Assembly (NCBI GenBank): GCA_031267775.1
Contig: JAIRYL010000081.1
Location: forward strand, 1-19,885
Origin: Tannerellaceae bacterium
GTDB lineage: Bacteria > Bacteroidota > Bacteroidia > Bacteroidales > Tannerellaceae
Direction of reading: 5' to 3'
DNA: 19,885 bases
Both the position numbers and the translations under genes were made by a program. This document shows, piece by piece, positions 7,587 to 14,082 of this stretch (position 1 is its first letter; the number at the start of each line of letters is the position of its first letter). Below the pieces are notes generated by a model that made no database searches, was not told where the DNA came from, and saw only the letters and a list, made by a program, of their open reading frames with translations.

Positions 7587-7874
7587 TTCGGCGCAGGAAA
7601 ACAGGCAAAATGGCGGGAAAAATTATCATCGCTTATTTCCTTATCTATGTTGTTTGGGGGTCTACCTGTTATTTTACAGGCGTAGCTCTCGAAGGATTTC
7701 CCCCGTTCCTGCTTGGGGCTTTACGTTTTACGGCTGCCGGAGCGATACTCTTATTCTTCTCGTAAGCGGGGCGAGCCTGTTACGTTGTTACAGGTTACCG
7801 GGCTTGTCATTATCCTGTTGGGCGTAATGCTTGTCAATGCTTCATCCGGCAGGAAGAAGCATAACCCGCAATAG
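7583..7874 (+). pseudogene. EamA-family transporter, internally deleted remnant
   Basis: Remains of a ten-span EamA (drug/metabolite) transporter. The N-terminal part (7583-7762, possibly starting at Met 7610) encodes KIIIAYFLIYVVWGS and GVALEGFPPFLLGALRF, the typical first two helices. It hits TAA at 7763-7765. A second piece in another frame (about 7764-7874) encodes GEPVTLLQVTGLVIILL and then GVMLVN with a short polar tail to TAG at 7872-7874, which is the last helix of the same family. Roughly 200 of the usual 290-300 residues are missing between the pieces, so a deletion plus frame change destroyed the gene. Both ends are well preserved, implying a recent event. Its ATGA overlap with the PLP enzyme shows it was the last gene of that operon. 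Confidence 0.85.
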
Positions 7875-8049
7875 CCGGTATCCCGGCAGGGTTCATACCT
7901 TGATGCAGGGTTCTTGTATGATTATCCCCGCCTGACCGGCAGGATGATAGTCGGGAGGCGTCTGTTTTACATTCCGTTTGTTTATGAGAAAAGATTTTTA
8001 CCTGATTTTTTTCCGGAAAAACGCGGAAAACGAAAAAATCGACTCAAAG

Positions 8050-8426
8050 AATACAAAAAATCCATCAGAGGATAAAAAAAATCCTTTAAATGAAAAAAAA
8101 ATCCTTTGAATGATAAAAAAAGATCTATCGAAGGATGGCGACAAATCTTTGAAGGATACAAAAAATCCATTAAATGAAAAAAAAATCCTTTGAATGATAA
8201 AAAAAAATCTATCGAAGGATGGCGACAAACCTTTGAAGGAAAAAAAAATCCATTAAATGAAAAAAAAATCCTTTGAATGATAAAAAAAAATCTATCGAAG
8301 GATGGCGACAAATCTTTGAAGGATAAGAAAAATCCTCTGAATGAAAAAAAAATCCTTTGAATGATAAAAAAAAATCTATCGAAGGATGGCGACAAATCTT
8401 TGAAGGATGGCGACAAATTTTTGAGT
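8050..8426. repeat. 21-bp tandem satellite with an 84-bp higher-order period
   Basis: The 377 bases divide into 18 consecutive blocks of 21 bp, one of which (8239-8258) has lost a single A. Four block types recur in fixed order, giving an 84-bp superunit: one starting GATGGCGACAAA (8134, 8218, 8301, 8385, with an extra copy at 8406), one with AAATCCATT or AATCCTCTG, one with AAAAATCCTTTGAATG, and one with AAAAATCTATCGAAG. The + strand is strongly purine-rich with A runs of 8-9 bases. A more diverged block may precede it at 8029-8049. Seven codons fit each block, so the period keeps a reading frame, but TGA stops recur every superunit. Confidence 0.92.
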
Positions 8427-8535
8427 CATTTTGGCGAAAAATCGCGTAAAAACATCCTGCAGAGAAGCGGAAGAATCAAAAATATACGTATTAATTGGCT
8501 GATTATAAGGGATATGATCCGTTCCGGGAGAAGAA

Positions 8536-8565
8536 GGCCGTTTTTTTGCAAATACGGCTTTTTTT
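8536..8565 (+). terminator. Intrinsic terminator between satellite and lipoprotein genes
   Basis: GCCGT and ACGGC (8537-8541 and 8554-8558) form a 5-bp stem whose loop can pair further (TTTGCAAA), followed by seven T residues on the + strand. It would stop any transcript coming through the satellite before it reaches the TPR lipoprotein gene at 8667. Confidence 0.55.
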
Positions 8566-8666
8566 ACCCGATAACAGGGAAAAACAGTCAAAAAAAATAC
8601 ATTACTTTTACCGTGTATTTTATCAGCTTTATCAATCACGCAGAAAAATAGAAGGAGAACGGTAAC

Positions 8667-9326
8667 ATGAAAAAACGATCCATTTTTGTAATAGCAGGTA
8701 TGATGATAGCCGTACTTGCGGGGTGTAATGCCGGAAGTAAGGAAAACAAGGCCGACGCTTTTGACAAATACCAGTTGGCCGGAGCGCTTTCCATAGCGCA
8801 GGGCGCTTATCGCGACGCCGTTGAATCATACGAAAAAGCGCTGGCCATCAATCCTGCCCCGGATGATGGCGCTTTCGTATACAGAGGACTGGCCAGTTCT
8901 TATTATCATCTTGAAAAATATGACGAGGCGCTTACTTATTTTAAAAAAGCTATGGACGTAAATCCCGGCTATGCGCCTAATCATGGATTATCAGGTATTA
9001 TTTATTACAAACAGGGAAAGTATGATAAATGTATGGAGGCGCTTGAAACGTACATCGCGTTAGACCCGGAAGATATAGATTCATACCAGATGCTGTCAAA
9101 TGCCTGTTACATGACGGATAATTACGCAAAAGCTATCTGTTATATACAGGAATACCTGCAAAAGAAACCGGATAATGCGGATATGTATTTACTTTTAGGG
9201 ATGTGCCATGTAGCCAACGACGGCAGTGTATACGATGTTACGAACACATTTGCCAAAGCTGCAGAATCAGGCTCCGGCCAGGCGTCGGAGTATTTGCGAA
9301 TGATAGCGGAAGCCGCCGCCCGGTAA
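8667..9326 (+). CDS. TPR-repeat lipoprotein, first tandem copy
   Basis: A 219-residue lipoprotein with a signal peptide ending in the lipobox LAGC (Cys20) after MKKRSIFVIAGMMIAV. The mature part is built of about five tetratricopeptide repeats: from about 38 (LAGALSIAQGAYRDAVESYEKAL), 72 (YRGLASSYYHLEKYDEAL), 106, 140 (LSNACYMTDNYAKAI) and a shorter one near 174. TPR lipoproteins usually scaffold protein contacts in the periplasm or at the outer membrane; no partner is evident. A good Shine-Dalgarno (AAGGAG, 8652-8657) lies 9 bases before the ATG. Its last codon before TAA aligns with a CAA (Gln) codon in the second copy, so this copy has lost, or the other has kept, five C-terminal residues. 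Confidence 0.88.
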   Translation: MKKRSIFVIAGMMIAVLAGCNAGSKENKADAFDKYQLAGALSIAQGAYRDAVESYEKALAINPAPDDGAFVYRGLASSYYHLEKYDEALTYFKKAMDVNPGYAPNHGLSGIIYYKQGKYDKCMEALETYIALDPEDIDSYQMLSNACYMTDNYAKAICYIQEYLQKKPDNADMYLLLGMCHVANDGSVYDVTNTFAKAAESGSGQASEYLRMIAEAAAR

Positions 9327-9395
9327 AACGGCAGAGCATAATCCTTTGGCAACTATTTTATTAATCACACATAAAAATATAAGGAGAACAGTAAC

Positions 9396-10070
9396 ATGAA
9401 AAAACGATTCATTTTTGTAATAACAGGTATGATGATAGCCGTACTTGCGGGGTGTAATGCCGGAAGTAAGGAAAACAAGGCCGACGCTTTTGACAAACAC
9501 CAGTTGGCCGGAACGCTTTCCATGGCGGAGGGCGATTATCGCAGCGCCGTTGAATCATACGAAAAAGCGCTGGCCATCAATCCTGCCCCGAATGATCATG
9601 CTTTAGTATACAGAGGACTGGCCAGTTCTTATTTTAAGCTTGAAAAATACGACGAGGCGCTTATCTATTTAAAAAAAGCCATAGACGTAAATCCCGGCTA
9701 TGCGCTTAATTATGCGTTGTCGGGTACTATTTACAACAAACAGAAAAAGTATGATAAATGTATGGAGGCGCTTGAAACGTACATTGCGTTAAAACCGGAA
9801 GATATAGAGTCATATCAGATACTGTCGAATGCCTGTTTCGAGGCGAAAAAATACGCGAAAGCCATACATTATGCACAGGAATACCTTAAATATCACCCGG
9901 ATGATGCGGATATGTATTTACTTACAGGGATGTGCCATGTAGCCGACGGCGGCAATATCTACGATATTGCAGGCGCATTCTTGAAAGCTGCGGAATTAGG
10001 CTCCGACAAGGCGTCGAAGTATTTGCAAATGATAATGGAAGACGCCGCCCGGCAAAGCGGCAGAGAATAA
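9396..10070 (+). CDS. TPR-repeat lipoprotein, second tandem copy
   Basis: A 224-residue paralogue of the preceding gene, offset by exactly 729 bp. The signal peptide, lipobox LAGC (Cys20) and the linker NAGSKENKADAFDK are almost unchanged at DNA level, while the TPR helices differ more, for example HLEKYDEALTYF against KLEKYDEALIYL and YMTDNYAKAI against FEAKKYAKAI. The protein ends with an extra SGRE relative to copy one. The same Shine-Dalgarno and a related leader precede it (AAGGAG about 10 bases from the ATG). The 69-base gap contains no terminator, so the two are probably co-transcribed, ending at the strong hairpin at 10089. Function unknown; probable envelope scaffold protein. Confidence 0.88.
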   Translation: MKKRFIFVITGMMIAVLAGCNAGSKENKADAFDKHQLAGTLSMAEGDYRSAVESYEKALAINPAPNDHALVYRGLASSYFKLEKYDEALIYLKKAIDVNPGYALNYALSGTIYNKQKKYDKCMEALETYIALKPEDIESYQILSNACFEAKKYAKAIHYAQEYLKYHPDDADMYLLTGMCHVADGGNIYDIAGAFLKAAELGSDKASKYLQMIMEDAARQSGRE

Positions 10071-10088
10071 GCCCCGTCGGGATTCTTT

Positions 10089-10129
10089 AGAGGCCGTATC
10101 GAATCCCGGTACGGCCTCTTTCGTTTTTT
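10089..10129 (+). terminator. Strong intrinsic terminator after the TPR lipoproteins
   Basis: AGAGGCCGTA (10089-10098) pairs perfectly with TACGGCCTCT (10110-10119), a 10-bp stem with an 11-base loop, followed by a T-rich run (TTTCGTTTTTTA). It points in the + direction; the T run overlaps the stop codon of the convergent murF-alr gene. Read on the minus strand the hairpin has no T run after it. Confidence 0.85.
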
Positions 10130-12593
10130 ATTCCCGGTAATACACCCTTTTTACGCGGGGCGAAACAGAAGTCAGTATTTCGTAAGGAATCGTTTCTAAT
10201 TTATCGGCTAATTCTTTAACGGGCAGTTCTTCGCCAAAGACGATAGCCGTATCGCCTTCGCGGGCTTCGATACCGGTAACATCTACCAGGGTAGTATCCA
10301 TGCAAATAGCGCCCACGATGGGGCAACGGCGTCCGTTTATCAGAATCTCCCCTTTTCCGGCGCCCAGCCGCCTGTCCAAGCCGTCGGCGTATCCAATGGG
10401 GATGATGGCAATGCGGGAATGGCGCGAAGCATAACCCATGCGACTGTATCCAACAGAATCGCCTGCCGGTACTTCCTGTATTTGAAGAATGGTGGTCTTG
10501 AGCGTCGCCACATTTTGCAACGCCCTGCCGGTTGAAGCGCTAACGCCATATAAGCCAATCCCCAGCCGCACCATATCCATCTGACAGGCCGGAAAGCGCT
10601 CGATACCTGCCGAATTGAGTATATGCTTGTAAACCGTATAATCCAGTCCCGCTTCCAGCTCTTCCGAAGCCTTCTTGAATGTTTCTATCTGCCGCTCGGT
10701 AAACCGGTCAAATTCGGACGAATCGCTCCCCGCCAAATGCGAAAAAACAGAGCGAACCGTAAGGCCGGTCTGCGGCTTCAAACGCGCGCAAAGTTCCGGC
10801 ATGTCGCCGGGCTGGAAGCCTAACCGGTGCATGCCGGTATCTATTTTTATATGGACGGGATAAGATGTAATACCCCGGCGCGCCGTTTCCCTGATTAGCG
10901 CGTTCAACAAACGGAAACTGTAAATTTCCGGTTCAAGCTGATTCTCCAGCAGAAGATTGAAACTGCCGGGTTCGGGATTCATAACAAGTACAGGTATGGA
11001 GATACCTTCGCGGCGGAGAGCCGCTCCTTCGTCTGCCACCGCCACGGCCAGGTAGTCGCACCGGTATGCCTGCAATGTTTTTGCCGGTTCGACAGAGCCT
11101 ATGCCATAACCAAACGCTTTAACCATAGCTATCAGTTTCGTTTCGGGCCGAAGCATGGAACGGTAATGATTAAAATTATGGACAATGGCGTCAAGATTTA
11201 CCTCCAGTATCGTTTCGTGCACTTTCTTTTCGAGTAACTCGGATATACGTTCAAAATGGAAGCGTCGCGAGCCTTTTAATAAAACGAGTTCGTCTTTAAA
11301 GCTTTTCAGGTTGGGCGAGGCAAGGAAATCTTCGGTAGTTTGATAAAACGTTTTTTCCATCGTAAACAGCGAGCCATACTCCATCAAGTCGCGCCCTATA
11401 CCGATGAGGCGGTCTATCTTTTTCCGGCTCGCAAGGTCGGCTACTTTTTTATACAGCGATTTGGGAAGCGTGCCCGATTGCAGAATATCGGACAGGATAA
11501 GCGTACTTTTCATTTGTTTCTCCATTTTCCGGCTCTGCAAAAAGTCGAGCGCTATATCCAGCGAATTGATATCCGAGTTATAGGTATCGTTAATCAGCAC
11601 GCAGTTATTTCTTCCCTGTATTAAATCCAGCCGCATGGCTACAGGCTCCAGCCGGGCAAACTTGGCTACGTCGCGGATGCTTGTGGGCTTCAGGTAAAGC
11701 ATTAAGGCTATGCAATGAATCACATTTTCAATAGACGCATCGTCGGTAAACGGTATCCTGTACGAGCTGTTCAGCCCCATAACGGTACAGACAATTTCGG
11801 TTTCGCCTGCTTTCTTGACGATAGATTCTACAAATAAGGGCGCTTCGGAATTTGTTTTACTCCAGGCTATCGCTTTGTGCGAGAGAAAAGCCGACTCTAT
11901 GCAGTTAGAAATAAATACATTGTCGCCATCGTAAATAATGGCGTCGCATTCGCTGAATAAACGGAGCTTTTCCAGGCACTTTTGGGTGGAAGAAAGAAAA
12001 TTTTCCTGATGAGCTTCGCCTATATTGGTAAAAATGCCGATGGTGGGAGCAATAACCGGTTTCAGCCATTCCATCTCGTCGGGCTGAGACACGCCGGCTT
12101 CAAATATACCCAGCGTATGCTTTTCATTCATTTGCCACACAGAGAGTGGAACGCCTATCTGCGAATTATAACTGCGGGGCGAACGGACTATCGTAAATTC
12201 GGCGTGAAGGAGCTGGTATAAAAACTCCTTTACAATTGTTTTGCCATTGCTCCCCGTAATACCGATAACCGGCATGTTAAAACGGCGGCGGTGAAAAGTG
12301 GCCAGCTTCTGCAAGGCTCTTAACGTATCTTTTACCAGTAAGAAATCAGCGTCGGGCATGGATTCAAATTCCGGGAGCATTTCGCTTACCACAAAGCGCC
12401 GGACGCGCAACGGATAGAGTTCCCGAATGTATTTATGCCCGTTATTGGTTTTTGTCTTTAATGCAAAGAAAAGACTTTTTTCGGGAAAAGAGAGCCGGCG
12501 GCTGTCGATAAGCAACAGATCGATCGTTGCGTCAGGCAGTTTGACTGTTTTTGCGTTTATAATCTTTGCAACTTCTTTTAGCGTGTAATTCAT
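10128..12593 (-). CDS. murF-alr: Bifunctional MurF ligase-alanine racemase
   Basis: An 821-residue fusion of UDP-MurNAc-tripeptide:D-Ala-D-Ala ligase and PLP-dependent alanine racemase, a known Bacteroidota arrangement that makes D-alanine and joins D-Ala-D-Ala to the peptidoglycan precursor in the cytoplasm. MurF half (about 1-455): ATP loop GITGSNGKT (111-119), the FTNIGEAHQENF segment (188-199) and NDTYNSDINSLD (335-346). Alr half (about 460-821): Schiff-base Lys492 in MVKAFGYG, HIKIDTGMHRLGF (581-593), MVRLGIGLYG, catalytic Tyr716 in GYSRMG, IPIGYADGLDRR and AICMDTTLVDV. Lys492 lies in KAFGYG rather than the usual KADAYG, as remembered for fused Bacteroidales enzymes. Start overlaps the GSCFA stop by four bases; last gene of an eight-gene run. 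Confidence 0.96.
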   Translation of the reverse strand: MNYTLKEVAKIINAKTVKLPDATIDLLLIDSRRLSFPEKSLFFALKTKTNNGHKYIRELYPLRVRRFVVSEMLPEFESMPDADFLLVKDTLRALQKLATFHRRRFNMPVIGITGSNGKTIVKEFLYQLLHAEFTIVRSPRSYNSQIGVPLSVWQMNEKHTLGIFEAGVSQPDEMEWLKPVIAPTIGIFTNIGEAHQENFLSSTQKCLEKLRLFSECDAIIYDGDNVFISNCIESAFLSHKAIAWSKTNSEAPLFVESIVKKAGETEIVCTVMGLNSSYRIPFTDDASIENVIHCIALMLYLKPTSIRDVAKFARLEPVAMRLDLIQGRNNCVLINDTYNSDINSLDIALDFLQSRKMEKQMKSTLILSDILQSGTLPKSLYKKVADLASRKKIDRLIGIGRDLMEYGSLFTMEKTFYQTTEDFLASPNLKSFKDELVLLKGSRRFHFERISELLEKKVHETILEVNLDAIVHNFNHYRSMLRPETKLIAMVKAFGYGIGSVEPAKTLQAYRCDYLAVAVADEGAALRREGISIPVLVMNPEPGSFNLLLENQLEPEIYSFRLLNALIRETARRGITSYPVHIKIDTGMHRLGFQPGDMPELCARLKPQTGLTVRSVFSHLAGSDSSEFDRFTERQIETFKKASEELEAGLDYTVYKHILNSAGIERFPACQMDMVRLGIGLYGVSASTGRALQNVATLKTTILQIQEVPAGDSVGYSRMGYASRHSRIAIIPIGYADGLDRRLGAGKGEILINGRRCPIVGAICMDTTLVDVTGIEAREGDTAIVFGEELPVKELADKLETIPYEILTSVSPRVKRVYYRE

Positions 12594-13582
12594 ATCTTGT
12601 TTACGTTAGATTTCAATAACTCTATTTCGTTTGCCATATCAAAGTAAGGAAATTTCCGGCTCATTTGTTCGGCCTTTGCCAGCGTCTGACTGATAAACCG
12701 CCGGTATCCTTCACTGTGGGGATAAAACGGTTTGTGATGCAGAGCCTGCTGTATTTCCTGCCATTCTTTTATTACGGCCTGCGATTCGCCTGTAAGGTAG
12801 CGGCGGGCGAAACATTCCCAAAGATAGGCTATCGCAACCGGGGAGGGATGCAGCATATCGTCGGCATAAAAACGATAGTCGCGCAATTCGTCCATCATAA
12901 TTTCGTAGGCGGGGAAATAACCGGTACGTTCCGGATACTTCTTTTGCAAGGCGTCGACAGACAGGAGAAGCGTTGCTTTGCTAAGTTGACTGGTATGCGC
13001 GCCATCTCTCCAGTGGCGTATCGGGCTAACCGTAAACAGGATCTTTATATCCGGATTTTGTTCCCACAGGGAGAGAAGCGCCGTATTCCATTCGCGTACG
13101 ATAAGGTCGGCCGAAGCCATTTCGCGACAGAACATCTTTTCCGGTAATTTATGACAGTTGGATACAACCTGCCCGTTGCTTTTCAACCGGTATACAAACG
13201 CCGTACCAAACGTAAGGAGCAGACGGGTGGCTTTACTTAAACAGATGGCCGATGCGGTTAATTGACGGTTGATCCGGTTGCACGATTCGTCGGGAGCAGG
13301 AGACGAAAAACGGCTGTGATGGGCAAAACTGTGAAAAAGACCTTCGTGTTCAAACAAATCGCCGGACGAAAACGGCGCGGGATGCAGCAATGTCTTCACG
13401 GCCAACGCCACAGACAACGGATTGTATAGCGTTCCAAAGGGATTGACGTCTGCCGTAAACTTGGCCTCCTGGAGCTTATGCCCCATGTTTTCGGCAAAAC
13501 AGGAGCCTATCAGCATGATTTTGTCGTGATACGATATATCAAATGCCGGTTCGGGGATTGTAACCTGTGTGCTGAATTTCAT
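12590..13582 (-). CDS. GSCFA-domain protein, SGNH-hydrolase-like
   Basis: A 330-residue protein with the diagnostic motif IGSCFAENMG (25-34). The family is uncharacterised, but the layout is that of the SGNH/GDSL esterase clan: block I Ser27 in GSCF, a NPFG turn (47-50), TFGTA (124-128), Asn142 in SNCHKLP, SPIRHWRD (186-193) and the final catalytic pair in DDMLHPS, Asp242 and His245. No signal peptide is apparent, so it is probably cytoplasmic. It sits directly before murF-alr with a 4-base overlap (ATGA) and 14 bases after the VTT protein, so it is translationally linked to wall precursor synthesis. An esterase or acyl-transfer role in envelope metabolism is plausible by context only. Confidence 0.9.
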   Translation of the reverse strand: MKFSTQVTIPEPAFDISYHDKIMLIGSCFAENMGHKLQEAKFTADVNPFGTLYNPLSVALAVKTLLHPAPFSSGDLFEHEGLFHSFAHHSRFSSPAPDESCNRINRQLTASAICLSKATRLLLTFGTAFVYRLKSNGQVVSNCHKLPEKMFCREMASADLIVREWNTALLSLWEQNPDIKILFTVSPIRHWRDGAHTSQLSKATLLLSVDALQKKYPERTGYFPAYEIMMDELRDYRFYADDMLHPSPVAIAYLWECFARRYLTGESQAVIKEWQEIQQALHHKPFYPHSEGYRRFISQTLAKAEQMSRKFPYFDMANEIELLKSNVNKI

Positions 13583-13596
13583 GACAGAAACGGTTG

Positions 13597-14082
13597 TTAA
13601 AACATGGATTGAACCTTAAAAACAAACTCCATCCACACCCAGTACCGGATGGCTTTTCCTATAAACATAGAGATGGCTACAATCCATACATTAGCCCGCA
13701 GAAAACCCAGCGCTACGGCAATAAAGTCGCCAATTCCCGGCAAGAAAACAAAAAAAGCGCTCCAGGCCCCTTTGTTTTTTATCCAGTTTTGCACCCTGTT
13801 CAGTTTTTCACTGTCCAGTTTCAAATACGTTTCTATCCAGGCTGCCTTGCCCAGCATCCCCAGCCAGTAGCAAGCCATCCCGCCCAGAAAATTGCCCGCG
13901 GTAGCGGCCGTCATACACGGCCAGTAAGACGCGCCTGCCAGCAGTACGCCTGTAAGTACCACTTCGCTGCTGAAGGGGAGGATGGTTGCCGCCAGAAAAG
14001 AAGCGATAAAAACCCCTATATAACCGTATTCAATAAAGAATTCCACAGACGGATCAAGGATAAAATGATATAAATGATACAT
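13597..14082 (-). CDS. VTT-domain (YqaA/DedA-like) inner-membrane protein
   Basis: A 161-residue membrane protein of the VTT/SNARE-associated group, shorter than classical DedA proteins and closest to the YqaA type. Visible: FIEYGYIGVFIASFLAATILPFSSEVVL (re-entrant helix region near 16-43), GNFLGGMACYWLGMLGK (63-79), an amphipathic middle (LDSEKLNRVQNWIKNKG) and the conserved FFVFLPGIGDFIAVALGF (110-127) followed by a last helix. DedA-type proteins have been linked to flipping of undecaprenyl phosphate or phospholipids; whether YqaA-type members do this is not established, but a wall operon would suit it. Its start (14082) lies 67 bases inside the upstream gene; no later Met would keep the first helix. 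Confidence 0.87.
   Translation of the reverse strand: MYHLYHFILDPSVEFFIEYGYIGVFIASFLAATILPFSSEVVLTGVLLAGASYWPCMTAATAGNFLGGMACYWLGMLGKAAWIETYLKLDSEKLNRVQNWIKNKGAWSAFFVFLPGIGDFIAVALGFLRANVWIVAISMFIGKAIRYWVWMEFVFKVQSMF

Larger units (their letters stand above)
7875..8666. other. Gene-free region with a satellite array before the TPR lipoproteins
   Basis: This 792-base stretch holds a weak bulged inverted repeat followed by TTTT (7929-7964), possibly the terminator of the upstream cluster, a 21-bp satellite array (8050-8426), an intrinsic terminator (8536-8565) and the start region of the first TPR lipoprotein. Open frames on either strand across the array are low-complexity by-products of the repeats. 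A TACTTTTA sequence at 8603-8610 is one base off the -7 consensus and is the best, but weak, promoter candidate for the lipoprotein gene. Confidence 0.6.

Noticed and set aside
8110..8360. TGA read-through or recoding that would join the satellite mini-ORFs
   Set aside because: TGA is a normal stop here (the PLP enzyme ends in TGA), and one superunit is frameshifted.
7982..8416. 144-residue open frame on the minus strand, very rich in Phe, Ile and Ser
   Set aside because: It is the complement of the purine-rich satellite; its repeats follow the DNA period, it has no start signal and runs opposite to the neighbouring genes.
8050..8426. CRISPR array
   Set aside because: Blocks abut directly with no unique spacers, and no cas genes are present.
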